A DNA stretch of 64,000 nucleotides from Pseudomonas lactucae (GTDB lineage Bacteria > Pseudomonadota > Gammaproteobacteria > Pseudomonadales > Pseudomonadaceae), in contig NZ_JAFHKI010000067.1 in assembly GCF_016937615.1 (NCBI RefSeq), forward strand, positions 1 through 64,000, written 5' to 3'. The notes under the pieces are model-generated. The model had not been told where the DNA came from. It saw nothing but the letters and a program-made list of their open reading frames with translations, and ran no database searches. Shown here one piece after another: positions 55,768-64,000 of this stretch (the first letter of the stretch is position 1; each line of letters begins with the position of its first letter). The position numbers and the translations under genes are program-made.

Positions 55768-58700
55768 GGTGATGATACCCCAGTCTGACCACGTATAAAG
55801 GGCGCGTCGCCCGTCCCTGGCATTTCTCCTGACTGCAACCAATCCAGTGTTAGGCTGCGCGCTTCGGTCAGAGTCCAGTAGCGCATCTGATCAAGCTGCC
55901 CAAAAACGGTTCTGTCTTTGAGCTTGATCTGTATGCGCGAACTCCAGTAGCTATCCGCAAACGTTACGAGATGCGCTAAATCATGAACCACTACACCTTC
56001 ATGTGGTGAGTTTTCAGGTGCGCCGACCTCGATAAAGACCCATCCATCAATCGGCCGGGCTTGCAGCTCTGATACCCCCGCTTGGTCTGAATCTACGAAG
56101 GGATGAATGAGCTTCGCTACGGTATCGACGAACTGCTGACGAGTAGCTGCGCACGTAGGTGTAGTAGCTTGCTTAGATACATCTGTGAACGGCAGATCCA
56201 TCTTTAGCGTGTCGCGCACTAGCTGCCGATCCGCCGTACTTAATCCGTGTAGATCGAAAACTAACTCGTCCAGTTCCTGCCACTTCACGCAGCGGTTACG
56301 CAACTTTCCAGCGACCACGCGCAATTTCTGCCATTGTTCAACAGTTAATGTTTCTTCCCTAACTAAAGGAAAGTCCAAAAGGTCCTTTTGCAAAGATGAG
56401 TCGCGCTCGACGCCAAATTTGGGGCTGGTAAGCAACTGGTGATACAGGAATAGATCACTGTAAGATACGACATATATAAGATCGATCAGCCCATTTAGCT
56501 CGGGCTTACCAAGAGCAGACAACCCAATAAAACTTTCTCTATAGGCTGCGTCTGTAGCTGAAAATAGCGCACCACGAAATTCACGTTCAGGTTTAGGTGA
56601 TTCGCGCAGCAGTAGCAATGGTCCTCGGTAGATTTCGGGCGTACGCGGCCACTGCAGCTTGGGCAGTTCAAAGTAACGATCTTGCTCGCCTGCAGTTCTT
56701 GACCCAGGGGCCACCACAAAAGTCATGTCATGTTGCACATCGAGCAGTCCAACTAAATGACTTGCGTCAGTTTGACGCTTTTCCTCCTTTCCAGTCTGGT
56801 AGCCGCTGTTGAAGCTGCCGCCATGTTTGGCCACCTGCTCGCCCAACGACTGTGCTGTTTCACTTCGCATGCGATGAAGTAAATCTAGCCCTAAGCGTCC
56901 TCCTTTATAAAGCGCTTTGAAAGCTTGTGGGTCGTTGCAAACCTGGAACAAGGACACAGGGATTGCTGAGTTAGGATCTATTCGGAAAACACCCTCTTGG
57001 GAAAGTCGAGGTTCATGGCGGGGGCTGATGAAGAAGAAACCGTCCAGCGGATCTGGCGTTTCATTGGTTGCGACCATTAAAGCAAACTGTGCGTCATTCT
57101 TAGGCCAAATTTTCTGATCCTGACGTAGTGCTGCGAAGTTCATAACGCCCGTCACTCGAAGATTTTCAAAGACGTGGCGACGTAGTTCGAATGAGTCACC
57201 TTGAAAGAGAAAGCGTCCATGCACTGCAAAGCCAATAGCCCCTGCAGGTTTCGCCCACGACGAAGCTGCAAGTAGGAAGGCGATATCTGGTGATCCATAG
57301 CGTGCAACCATGTCCGAAGCGGTGACGGGTGTTGATTGGTTCGGTTTCGCGAGTAGTTTACGCAACGTTCGATTTAGCGCACCGGCCCGATCGTCCTTAA
57401 AGGCATTCCAAGGTGGATTTCCGACCACGATATCGTAAAGCCCCGCATGACGATGTAGCACTTCGCTCGACAAACTTCCCAGCTTCATGTCGTGCGGAGA
57501 GTCGTAAGGCACTTTGGCCGGATCGAGTGAGCTCTCATCAACAGGATGCAGGATTGAGCCTACTAGCTTTTTGAACTTAAGCTCTGACAACGGGCGAGGG
57601 TCTGGATCGAGCTCGAGCGCACACAGATAAAGGCTCAAGGCCGTAATATTCAGTGCATCGTGGTTAACGTCGAGGCCAGTGATCTGCTCCATTAATATTA
57701 GGCGTATCTCCGTCCGACAAGGACGTTTGCCTGATGCTCGCCAACGCTCAGCTATAAGTCGTTTGAATGCCAAAACGAGGAACACTCCGCCGCCAACAGA
57801 AGGGTCGAGCACTCGAGCACGATCGGGCGTAGTGCTACTTACCGCGCTAAAAGCTCCATCAACCACGATCTCAGCAAGTTTGCGTGGGGTGAAGTGAATG
57901 CTGGTCTCCCTCGCTAGCTCCGGAATAAATTGGTGGGCGAAGTCCTCGTATACTTGGCTTAATACATCTACTGGCACGTGCCTAAAGTAAATACCACCCC
58001 ATTGGAGTGGCAACTGCCCATGAACCGCCTTGCATTGGATGTTGGTCAAATGCCAGCAGATAGTTTCCGCACCAGCGTCAAGCAGTTGTCGAAGCCCTAT
58101 ATACTTATCTACGGCGTCATGTGAATCTGTCAGGCTTAGCAAATCCCCATTGAATGTTTTGTCCAGCCAGGTGCAAGTCTCAATCAACGCATCGAGATTG
58201 CTAAACACCATACTGAGATCACTTGTTCTATGGCTGATGCAAGGCAGTTCAGCTTCACTGACAATGTGTCTGTCGACCAGAAACCTGAAGAACAATGCGC
58301 GGCCTACTAGCGAAAGCACCTGTTGGACGGTAAGCAAAGGAGCGCAACGATGAATATCACGGGCAGCGTCGGTCAATAGGCGGAACAATAAGCCGTCCAG
58401 CCAAAGTCCCGCTGCCTTGCGGGATTTGCGTGTGCTGGCTGTCGATGTGATGTCTGTAGAGCTACCACTGAGAATGCCGCGGAATTTGGCGTAGCCACCC
58501 TCTTCCGTATCAGATAACACTGGGACGGGAAGTACCTCATCCATCAAGATTGGATATACCACAACCTTTCCTGGCTCAACCACAGCTAAATAACGAGCAT
58601 CGGCTCGGCAGGCTAGTACGCGCACCAGTTGCGACAGTTCGGCGGTGTTTGCCCGCTCACTACCTAACGTATCATGCCTAACGACATAGATAAGAGGTAC

Positions 58701-58862
58701 GCCCCCCGACTCAACGACCGCATCTGGGAGCAACTCCTGATTATCACCGCTAGGGAGCAGATCTAAATAACGCACGTGACGTGGACCGGAGATTCCGCCG
58801 AGATCGACAGTGCTTTCCGATGTGACGCCTGCCTTGGCGAGCCAGTCCTGTAGGTTATCCAT
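55764..58862 (-). CDS. large N6-adenine DNA methylase
   Basis: A 1032-residue protein. Motif X is HFTPRKLAEIVVDG (~324), SAM motif I VLDPSVGGGVFLVLAF (~352) and motif IV DIVVGNPPWNAF (NPPW 482-485), the gamma-type N6-adenine methylase order. A target-recognition region follows (~600-900). The N-terminal ~300 residues lack an obvious nuclease motif; cutting may come from the next gene. It resembles type IIG and PglX/BrxX enzymes but no other BREX gene is here. ATG 58862 overlaps the regulator stop by eight bases. Confidence 0.83.
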   Translation of the reverse strand: MDNLQDWLAKAGVTSESTVDLGGISGPRHVRYLDLLPSGDNQELLPDAVVESGGVPLIYVVRHDTLGSERANTAELSQLVRVLACRADARYLAVVEPGKVVVYPILMDEVLPVPVLSDTEEGGYAKFRGILSGSSTDITSTASTRKSRKAAGLWLDGLLFRLLTDAARDIHRCAPLLTVQQVLSLVGRALFFRFLVDRHIVSEAELPCISHRTSDLSMVFSNLDALIETCTWLDKTFNGDLLSLTDSHDAVDKYIGLRQLLDAGAETICWHLTNIQCKAVHGQLPLQWGGIYFRHVPVDVLSQVYEDFAHQFIPELARETSIHFTPRKLAEIVVDGAFSAVSSTTPDRARVLDPSVGGGVFLVLAFKRLIAERWRASGKRPCRTEIRLILMEQITGLDVNHDALNITALSLYLCALELDPDPRPLSELKFKKLVGSILHPVDESSLDPAKVPYDSPHDMKLGSLSSEVLHRHAGLYDIVVGNPPWNAFKDDRAGALNRTLRKLLAKPNQSTPVTASDMVARYGSPDIAFLLAASSWAKPAGAIGFAVHGRFLFQGDSFELRRHVFENLRVTGVMNFAALRQDQKIWPKNDAQFALMVATNETPDPLDGFFFISPRHEPRLSQEGVFRIDPNSAIPVSLFQVCNDPQAFKALYKGGRLGLDLLHRMRSETAQSLGEQVAKHGGSFNSGYQTGKEEKRQTDASHLVGLLDVQHDMTFVVAPGSRTAGEQDRYFELPKLQWPRTPEIYRGPLLLLRESPKPEREFRGALFSATDAAYRESFIGLSALGKPELNGLIDLIYVVSYSDLFLYHQLLTSPKFGVERDSSLQKDLLDFPLVREETLTVEQWQKLRVVAGKLRNRCVKWQELDELVFDLHGLSTADRQLVRDTLKMDLPFTDVSKQATTPTCAATRQQFVDTVAKLIHPFVDSDQAGVSELQARPIDGWVFIEVGAPENSPHEGVVVHDLAHLVTFADSYWSSRIQIKLKDRTVFGQLDQMRYWTLTEARSLTLDWLQSGEMPGTGDAPFIRGQTGVSSP

Positions 58863-59355
58863 ATTTGTGCGCTTTCGGTTGATATGTGGTGAATTTTGAC
58901 CGATCCACGCTAAGGGGCCCAAACTCCAACTCACGCTGCTGCTCGTGGATGCCGTCCAACTCAGCGCAGTGGCTGCTTACCAAACTAATAATTTTATCCA
59001 GATCAACGATCATACCTGCGCCCAGTTGGCATTGCTCATCTACCAACAAAGCTTCAAGAGATTGAGATTCGCTACTCAGGAAGAGCTGCGAGGCCGCCAT
59101 GGCGCGGGGGCCTGAAAGAGCTTGTTGAATAGAAGAAACCCATTGTGCAATCGCTTCCTTTCGAAGCCCCATACGTTCCATTTCGCAGAGGACCGCGACG
59201 ACTAATAGGTCATAGCGCGTGTACTCGCTAGCGACTCGCTCCCTGGCTGGGCGTTTAGCGAACTCTGGCAGGTTTTTGAGCAAATTGCGCAGCCGATGTC
59301 GGTCGACGCGACCAACGACCGCCAAATCGGCAAATGTAATTCGGGAAGATAGCAT
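58855..59355 (-). CDS. MerR-like regulator of the methylase operon
   Basis: A 166-residue protein: ITFADLAVVGRVDRHRLRNL (winged helix), then RYDLLVVAVLCEMERMGLRK and a helical C-terminal half. It resembles MerR-type or phage-type activators and is probably the controller of the methylase and nuclease genes. Start ATG 59355 is chosen because three palindromes begin two bases upstream; the frame runs on to 59499 through them. No ribosome site is visible before 59355, so a leaderless mRNA is possible. Confidence 0.7.
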   Translation of the reverse strand: MLSSRITFADLAVVGRVDRHRLRNLLKNLPEFAKRPARERVASEYTRYDLLVVAVLCEMERMGLRKEAIAQWVSSIQQALSGPRAMAASQLFLSSESQSLEALLVDEQCQLGAGMIVDLDKIISLVSSHCAELDGIHEQQRELEFGPLSVDRSKFTTYQPKAHKYG

Positions 59356-59356
59356 T

Positions 59357-59415
59357 TGCGTAGAATAGGCGCAGAGCTGCGTGTAATCAACGCAAGTCTG
59401 CGTTAATACTACGCA
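59357..59415. promoter_or_regulatory. array of three operators at 21-bp spacing
   Basis: Three 17-bp sites of form TGCGT-N7-ACGCA: 59357-59373 (TGCGTAGAATAGGCGCA, one mismatch), 59378-59394 and 59399-59415 (both perfect). Starts are exactly 21 bases apart, i.e. two helical turns, so bound dimers lie on one face of DNA. The array touches the regulator's start codon, which fits self-regulation. Confidence 0.82.
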
Positions 59416-59796
59416 GATGGCGTTTCGCCAGATACTCTTCGGTTCCGCCTCGCCACTGCGGCAGTAGTTTTTTCCACTGCCTAAGGCAAAGGCTTTCATT
59501 CACCCCAGTCCTCAATCCTAACCGCGGGGATGCCTACCTTGGGACGGATGCCGCCCGAAAAAATGCACGAGGCCTGGGCTACCATGGAACCTGATATCTC
59601 ATCGGATAGAGCAGGCAAAGAAGAACGGCTGCCTTGTGATCACCGCGACCGCACTTCTCAGCTCGCAAAGTCACCGAAATTTGCAGCGTACAGGGCTAGC
59701 GACATCACACGCTCAAGCGCTATATCGTCTGGTAAATAGATGAACTCGGCTCTTCACCGGCAGCAGACTGGCTTGGAGCGTACTGGAAAGCATGAT
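59416..59796. other. stretch without a firm gene
   Basis: Only short frames are seen. One on the minus strand reads EFIYLPDDIALERVMSLALY, then AANFGDFAS to a stop, and may be a gene relic. The rest is not recognised. The promoter of the methylase operon should lie at the left edge. Confidence 0.4.
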
Positions 59797-60126
59797 TTAC
59801 ATAGACTTGACCGATACCACTTCTACATACCGGAATTTTTTCCTGGCTGCTTTGGTGGCTTCCTGCTCTGCCAGCAGCGTACTCAGAGTATCGGCTTCAT
59901 GGACGATCTCAAGCGTCCTGCCTTCAAACTCATTGCTCACCCGGAGAATCACCAGAAGCCTCGGGATAAAGGTTTTGGAGACCTTCTTTTTCGCCACTTT
60001 TGATACGGGTACGGTAGCAACGTCCGGCTGGATTTCCTCCTCGGGGAGGGTGCTCACCGGCGCAGTTATTTCTGCGTCGCCGAACAACGCTTGGCGCATC
60101 TCTTCTTCGGTCCATTCTACGGTCAT
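59797..60126 (-). CDS. hypothetical protein
   Basis: A 109-residue protein starting MTVEWTEEEMRQALFGDAEI, with a Pro/Glu-rich linker and a basic second half (VAKKKVSKTFIPRLLVILRV, EQEATKAARKKFRYVEVV). No motif is recognised. ATG 60126 follows GAGAAG at good spacing; the ATG at 60150 is less likely. It stands alone in the island. Confidence 0.55.
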   Translation of the reverse strand: MTVEWTEEEMRQALFGDAEITAPVSTLPEEEIQPDVATVPVSKVAKKKVSKTFIPRLLVILRVSNEFEGRTLEIVHEADTLSTLLAEQEATKAARKKFRYVEVVSVKSM

Positions 60127-60369
60127 GCTGCTTCTCAAGGGCCTGGTCATTAAACCAGCACAATTCTAACAGCTAGTTTTGGTGAGGCACTATCCAGCAC
60201 CAGAATGTGTCCTGAGCACTACTCTCCGGTGGAGAACAAGGCTAGTCAATTCGTATCGATACTTCCCAAATATCAAATGATCAGATCCAGCGAATCGAGT
60301 GACAGATTACAGGTTGATTCGGCAGAACCATTTCAGTACCTGCAAGGGGCAGCGGGCGTTAGATAGTGC

Positions 60370-60588
60370 TTATAGTTGACGTAGGCGCATAATCGCATCG
60401 GTGATGGCTTGTGCATTCTTGTCCAGCGTTTGCATGGCCCCCATCGCGTTAGCGGCGACACTTTCTACTCCATTCTCTGAGATCCATTTGGTCACCTCTT
60501 CAAGGGCCGCTGCTAGGGCGTGCTGGTTGTGCAGAAGCAGTGTGAGAGCGTCCGCTGTGGTTATGTTGGCTTCAGAGTTATCTGGCAT
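60370..60588 (-). CDS. small hypothetical protein
   Basis: A 72-residue helical protein (MPDNSEANITTADALTLLLH, ending QAITDAIMRLRQL). AAGGATG lies before the ATG. No family is recognised. It could be a small phage- or plasmid-derived protein; no partner gene is adjacent. Confidence 0.55.
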   Translation of the reverse strand: MPDNSEANITTADALTLLLHNQHALAAALEEVTKWISENGVESVAANAMGAMQTLDKNAQAITDAIMRLRQL

Positions 60589-60804
60589 TGGCCATCATCC
60601 TTGAGTAACTGGTGTTGGAAGACTAGCTGAACATGCCGCTGGCTGGATCCACTTCTCCAGATCCGCTGACACCTGGGTATTTGCACCGACTTGACGACTC
60701 ATTTGCAATTGGCCTAACCAGCCATTTGCAGCGGATTTGCGCCCCCCCCCAGCAACCATGATCTGCAGTGAAAGCGCAAAAGCGGTTGCGGCAATCCATT
60801 TGAG

Positions 60805-60905
60805 GTATCTATCGAGGCATGACGGCGTCGTTTTCTGGCTTGCAGCGCGGCGACTAAATCAAGGCAAGATCCACTGGCCAGGCATTCGACATGGCTCGGG
60901 CAATT
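60805..60905 (+). mobile_element. IS66 tnpB fragment
   Basis: RHDGVVFWLAARRLNQGKIH and WPGIRHG match the tnpB gene of the IS66 copy at 62020-62100. The frame goes on into unrelated sequence. It is a second relic, in addition to that at 43560. Confidence 0.75.
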
Positions 60906-61056
60906 GCTGCCGCATCAGTGGACGCCGGTCTGAATTACGAAAGGTGAGTTGGGCGGACGCTTACCGCGTGCAGACCTTGCAACCTGGATCAATCCTAGCC
61001 AAAAATGAGTAGTCGCGAGACTACCAATACCCCATCAAACAAGGATTAAGGTCAGT

Positions 61057-61416
61057 ATGGATTACGCATCATGGTCGGAGAAAATGATCACCAAGCTAGT
61101 AAGCAAGGGCTTGGAAGAGGAATGGGTTCGCAAATCTTTTGAGGGCGGCGACGCTGAGATCCGTGCAGCATATGAAAATCAAGAGCTGAACTCTGCAGGT
61201 GCAGTCTTCGTAAAGAAGCTTGAGAAATATGATCTCGACCTGGAGCTGGCCTGGCAACGCGGCCAAGGACGATTGGATAGCGATCTTGCAGCTTCCTACC
61301 AAATTCCTAAGGAGGAGGCGAGGCAACGTTTTATCCAGGGCTCGATGAAAAAAACGAAAATCCTGGGCTGGTTTCGCGGTGAAGACGTAGACCTCAGCGC
61401 CTCTTTGAATTTCTGA
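61057..61416 (+). CDS. hypothetical protein
   Basis: A 119-residue helical, charged protein: MDYASWSEKMITKLVSKGLE, then EEEWVRKSFEGG-like turns and a basic C-terminus with GWFRGEDVDLSASLNF. AAGGATTAAGG precedes the ATG. No family or membrane segment is recognised. It lies between an IS66 fragment and a complete IS66 element. Confidence 0.6.
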   Translation: MDYASWSEKMITKLVSKGLEEEWVRKSFEGGDAEIRAAYENQELNSAGAVFVKKLEKYDLDLELAWQRGQGRLDSDLAASYQIPKEEARQRFIQGSMKKTKILGWFRGEDVDLSASLNF

Positions 61417-61546
61417 CTGCTCTTATGTGGCGTGCGCTCTTCGGGTGTAAGCGGGCGGCGAACACACCTACCGAACTCCAGCATTAAGGGCGATGGTGTC
61501 CGCGTATTCATAAGCGGACGCGATTGCCCTTATCGCCAGGATTTCC

Positions 61547-61864
61547 ATGCGCCAACGAAGCTCTTATCCCAAACCATTCAAAGCCCAGGTCGTCCAGGAA
61601 TGCCTGCAACCTGGGGCGACAATTTCTAGCGTAGCCATCCATCACGGCATCAACGCCAACGTGATCCGCAAGTGGCTACCGACTTACCGAGATCAATCGC
61701 CTGCAACTTTGCCGGCTTTCGTTCCGGTTAAAGCAGTACCAAGGCGAGCAACAGAAGAGATGGTGATCATCTCGCTGCCTTTGGGTGATAAATCCATCAC
61801 CGTAAAGTGGCCAGCCTCGGATCCGGACGGCTGCGCGTGTTTCGTTCGTGGCCTGGCCCAATGA
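61547..61864 (+). CDS. tnpA: IS66 accessory protein TnpA
   Basis: A 105-residue protein with a helix-turn-helix of the IS66 Orf1 type (SYPKPFKAQVVQECLQPGAT, then SSVAIHHGINANVIRKW). It overlaps tnpB by four bases (ATGA). In IS66 elements it is needed for transposition with TnpB and TnpC. Confidence 0.88.
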   Translation: MRQRSSYPKPFKAQVVQECLQPGATISSVAIHHGINANVIRKWLPTYRDQSPATLPAFVPVKAVPRRATEEMVIISLPLGDKSITVKWPASDPDGCACFVRGLAQ

Positions 61865-62196
61865 TTCGCGTCGATGCCATCTGGCTCGCCACCGAGCCCA
61901 TGGACATGCGCGCCGGCACTGAGACTGCATTGGCCAGAGTGGTCATGGTGTTCGGTGCGGCGAAGCCGCACTGCGCTTACCTCTTTGCCAACCGCCGGGC
62001 CAACCGCATGAAAGTCCTGATGCACGACGGCGTCGGTATCTGGCTGGCGGCGCGGCGGTTGAACCAAGGTAAGTTTCATTGGCCAGGCATCCATCGTGGA
62101 ACGGAGGTCGAACTCGACCCCGAACAACTCCAGGCGCTGGTACTTGGATTACCCTGGCAACGAGTCGGTGCGGGCGGCGCAATTACATTGCTTTAA
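61861..62196 (+). CDS. tnpB: IS66 Orf2 TnpB
   Basis: A 111-residue protein of the IS66 Orf2 (TnpB) family: MIRVDAIWLATEPMDMRAGT, then HCAYLFANRRANRMKVLMHD and WLAARRLNQGKFHWPG. The start overlaps the tnpA stop. Fragments of the same gene lie at 43560 and 60805. Confidence 0.9.
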   Translation: MIRVDAIWLATEPMDMRAGTETALARVVMVFGAAKPHCAYLFANRRANRMKVLMHDGVGIWLAARRLNQGKFHWPGIHRGTEVELDPEQLQALVLGLPWQRVGAGGAITLL

Positions 62197-62246
62197 ATGC
62201 TGCCTTTTAGCTGAAGCAGTCGGGCTGCTTTGGTAAAATCCACACC

Positions 62247-63773
62247 ATGACTTCCTTGCCCGATCTCGACCAAATGACCCCCGAACAACTGCGCACGCTG
62301 GCTGCGCAGTTGATGTCCAAGGTCGACACCCAGAGCCGAAAGATCCATCGCGATGAAACGATCATCGAGCAGCTCACTCACGAAATCGCCATCCTTAAAC
62401 GCCACAAGTTCGCCAAGCGCAGCGAACAGATCAGTCCGGCGCAAGGCAGCTTGCTCGATGACCTGCTCAATACCGACCTAGAAGCCATCGAGGCCGAGTT
62501 AAAAGCACTTCATCCCGCTCCCGCACAGGCAGAACCACGCCAGCAACCCAAGCGTGCGCCGTTGCCGTCGCAGTTCCCGCGCACTGTGATCCATCACGAG
62601 CCGGACAATACTCAGTGTGCTTGCGGCTGCCAGCTTCAGCGCATCGGTGAAGACGTCAGCGAGAAACTGGACTACACGCCGGGCGTGTTCACCGTCGAAC
62701 AGCATGTGCGTGGGAAATGGGCCTGCCGGCAGTGCGAAACGCTGATCCAGGCGCCGGTACCCCCGCAGGTGATCGACAAGGGCATCCCCACCGCCGGCCT
62801 GCTGGCGCACGTGATGGTGGCCAAATTCGCCGATCACCTGCCGCTTTATCGACAGGAAAAGATCTTCGGCCGTGCCGGCCTGGCAATACCACGTTCGACC
62901 CTGGCGCAGTGGGTGGGCCAAACCGGCGTACAGCTTCAGCCGCTGGTCGATGCGATGCGCGAAGTGGTACTGGCCCAGCGCGTGGTTCACGCCGATGAAA
63001 CGCCGGTACAAATGCTCGCGCCCGGCGAGAAGAAAACCCACCGCGCTTATGTCTGGGCCTACAGCACTACGCCATTCTCGGCCCTCAAGGCCGTGGTCTA
63101 CGACTTCAGCCCCAGCCGTGCCGGTGAACATGCGCGTAACTTCTTGGGCACCTGGAACGGGAAGCTGGTCTGTGATGACTTTGCCGGCTACAAGGCCAGC
63201 TTTGAGCTGGGCATCACCGAGATCGGCTGCATGGCCCATGCACGCCGTAAGTTCTTTGACTTGCATGTAGCCAATAAAAGCCAATTGGCGGAGCAGGCGC
63301 TTCACTCGATTGGCGGGCTTTACGAAGTCGAGCGACACGCCAGGGAAATGAGCGACGAAGACCGTTGGCGATTACGCCAGGAAACAGCAGTGCCCATCGC
63401 TGAAAAGCTACATGAGTGGATGCTGGCCCAGCGTGAACTTGTGCCCGAGGGGTCGGCTACAGCGAAGGCTCTGGATTACAGTCTCAAACGCTGGGTAGCG
63501 CTGACGCGCTACCTGGCAGATGGTGCTGTGCCCATCGACAACAACCAGATCGAGAACTTGATCCGGCCGTGGGCGCTTGGGCGGTCGAACTGGTTGTTTG
63601 CAGGGTCGCTGCGCAGCGGCAAGCGGGCGGCCGCGATCATGAGCCTAATCCAGTCGGCGCGCATCAACGGGCATGATCCGTATGCTTATCTCAAGGATGT
63701 GCTGACGCGGCTGCCGACGCAGCGGGCCAGCAAGATCGGGCTGCTGCTGCCGCATCAGTGGGTGCCAGTTTAG
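62247..63773 (+). CDS. tnpC: IS66 transposase TnpC
   Basis: A 508-residue transposase. N-terminal leucine-rich coil (LDQMTPEQLRTLAAQLMSKV), zinc-finger part (CACGCQLQRIGEDVSEKLDY; CRQCETL) and the DDE domain: Asp in VVHADETPVQML, Asp in LVCDDFAGYKA and Glu in DNNQIENLIRPWALGRSNWL. All are present and the frame is intact, so the element could be active. Confidence 0.93.
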   Translation: MTSLPDLDQMTPEQLRTLAAQLMSKVDTQSRKIHRDETIIEQLTHEIAILKRHKFAKRSEQISPAQGSLLDDLLNTDLEAIEAELKALHPAPAQAEPRQQPKRAPLPSQFPRTVIHHEPDNTQCACGCQLQRIGEDVSEKLDYTPGVFTVEQHVRGKWACRQCETLIQAPVPPQVIDKGIPTAGLLAHVMVAKFADHLPLYRQEKIFGRAGLAIPRSTLAQWVGQTGVQLQPLVDAMREVVLAQRVVHADETPVQMLAPGEKKTHRAYVWAYSTTPFSALKAVVYDFSPSRAGEHARNFLGTWNGKLVCDDFAGYKASFELGITEIGCMAHARRKFFDLHVANKSQLAEQALHSIGGLYEVERHAREMSDEDRWRLRQETAVPIAEKLHEWMLAQRELVPEGSATAKALDYSLKRWVALTRYLADGAVPIDNNQIENLIRPWALGRSNWLFAGSLRSGKRAAAIMSLIQSARINGHDPYAYLKDVLTRLPTQRASKIGLLLPHQWVPV

Positions 63774-63901
63774 TTATTAAAGGCGTGATGCCTTGACGGA
63801 TACGTTGATCGGCAAGACCGCTGAACATGAGACGGTTTCGCCCCAAAACGCGGTTTGGGACTATGCAGTTAAACCCATCGACTAATGAACTGGAGAACAA
63901 A

Positions 63902-64000
63902 ATGGTGTACTCGGATGAGGGCTATTTCCTTCGAGCATTGAAACGCAACGATTTTGAGCTGATCCACCTTTACGAAAAGTCGAATCGAAACCATCTGCGT
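63902..64000 (+). CDS. start of a possible GNAT acetyltransferase, cut by window
   Basis: GGAG lies before an ATG whose frame is open to the window end: MVYSDEGYFLRALKRNDFEL, then IHLYEKSNRNHLR. The FLRALKRNDFELIHLYEKSN pattern resembles the beta1-alpha1 start of RimJ/RimL-type acetyltransferases. Only 33 codons are visible, so this is tentative. It lies 128 bases after tnpC with no IS66 right end between, so it could be a passenger gene. Confidence 0.5.
   Translation, partial: MVYSDEGYFLRALKRNDFELIHLYEKSNRNHLR

Larger units (their letters stand above)
61447..63850 (+). mobile_element. IS66-family insertion sequence
   Basis: The left end is GTAAGCGGGCGGCGAAC at 61447, the GTAAGCG type of IS66 terminal repeats. 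The three genes tnpA-tnpB-tnpC follow in order and are intact. No matching right repeat (…CGCTTAC) is seen between the tnpC stop and base 64,000, so the right border is uncertain and the stated end is approximate. Confidence 0.8.

Noticed and set aside
55764..58862. BREX system (PglX)
   Set aside because: The methylase is PglX-like in size, but BrxA, BrxB, BrxC/PglY, PglZ and BrxL are not in the window.
24720..64000. CRISPR array, tRNA gene or tyrosine integrase at the island border
   Set aside because: No regularly spaced repeats, no tRNA-like cloverleaf and no integrase gene were seen; insertion is into comM, and xerC at 18564 is the core gene.

Overview
The window is from a Pseudomonas chromosome, most likely of the P. 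fluorescens group. The left 24.7 kb keeps the gene order I know from P. aeruginosa and its relatives: algP, FKBP isomerase, algQ/rsd, dsbB, hemYXDC, algR, argH, then cyaA, rnk, cyaY, lptM-lysA-dapF-DUF484-xerC-HAD, sutA, yjbQ, amtB-glnK, ubiK and comM. REP-like GGGAGG palindromes also fit. Two points stand out in this core. The sensor kinase gene algZ/fimS, expected between argH and algR, is reduced to a C-terminal remnant. Four single-base losses disrupt hemC (twice), dapF and amtB; they look more like sequence errors than real mutations.

At about 24,719 the chromosome is cut inside comM. The break is at the codons where, as far as I recall, AbaR-type Tn7-like elements enter comM in Acinetobacter. 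The inserted DNA starts with TGT and carries two 16-bp direct repeats, as a transposon end would. Everything from there to base 64,000 appears to be one genomic island. Its right end and the rest of comM lie outside the window.

The first part of the island (25.2-35.3 kb) is a peptide-scaffold natural-product operon. It matches the 3-thiaglutamate (tgl) pathway: a 49-residue scaffold peptide TglA, the peptide aminoacyl-tRNA ligase TglB, the DUF692/MNIO enzyme TglH with partner TglI, a CmoA-like carboxy-SAM synthase, an alkyltransferase TglF and an M50 membrane protease TglG. A PLP-dependent decarboxylase and an MFS transporter stand in front. The inferred cycle is: TglB adds Cys to the TglA C-terminus, TglHI excises the beta-carbon, TglF adds a carboxymethyl group, and TglG releases the amino-acid product and regenerates TglA.

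Next (35.5-38.9 kb) is a low-GC three-gene operon of a homospermidine-synthase-like enzyme, a ferritin-like di-metal protein and an EamA transporter, preceded by one or two very small ORFs. I cannot assign its product. It may be a second small-molecule pathway.

From 39 to 64 kb the island holds a MvaT-type silencer, stand-alone nucleases (Mrr-like, DUF3883), an orphan MbcA/ParS-type antitoxin, a Sir2 deacylase, a complete Wadjet (JetABCD) anti-plasmid system with a divergent WYL regulator and operator, and a three-gene restriction-like operon (small regulator, large adenine methylase, PD-(D/E)XK nuclease) with a 21-bp-phased operator array. Between these lie IS5 and IS66 elements and several decayed genes. 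Calls are from reading the sequence and memory of the families; no database search was run.
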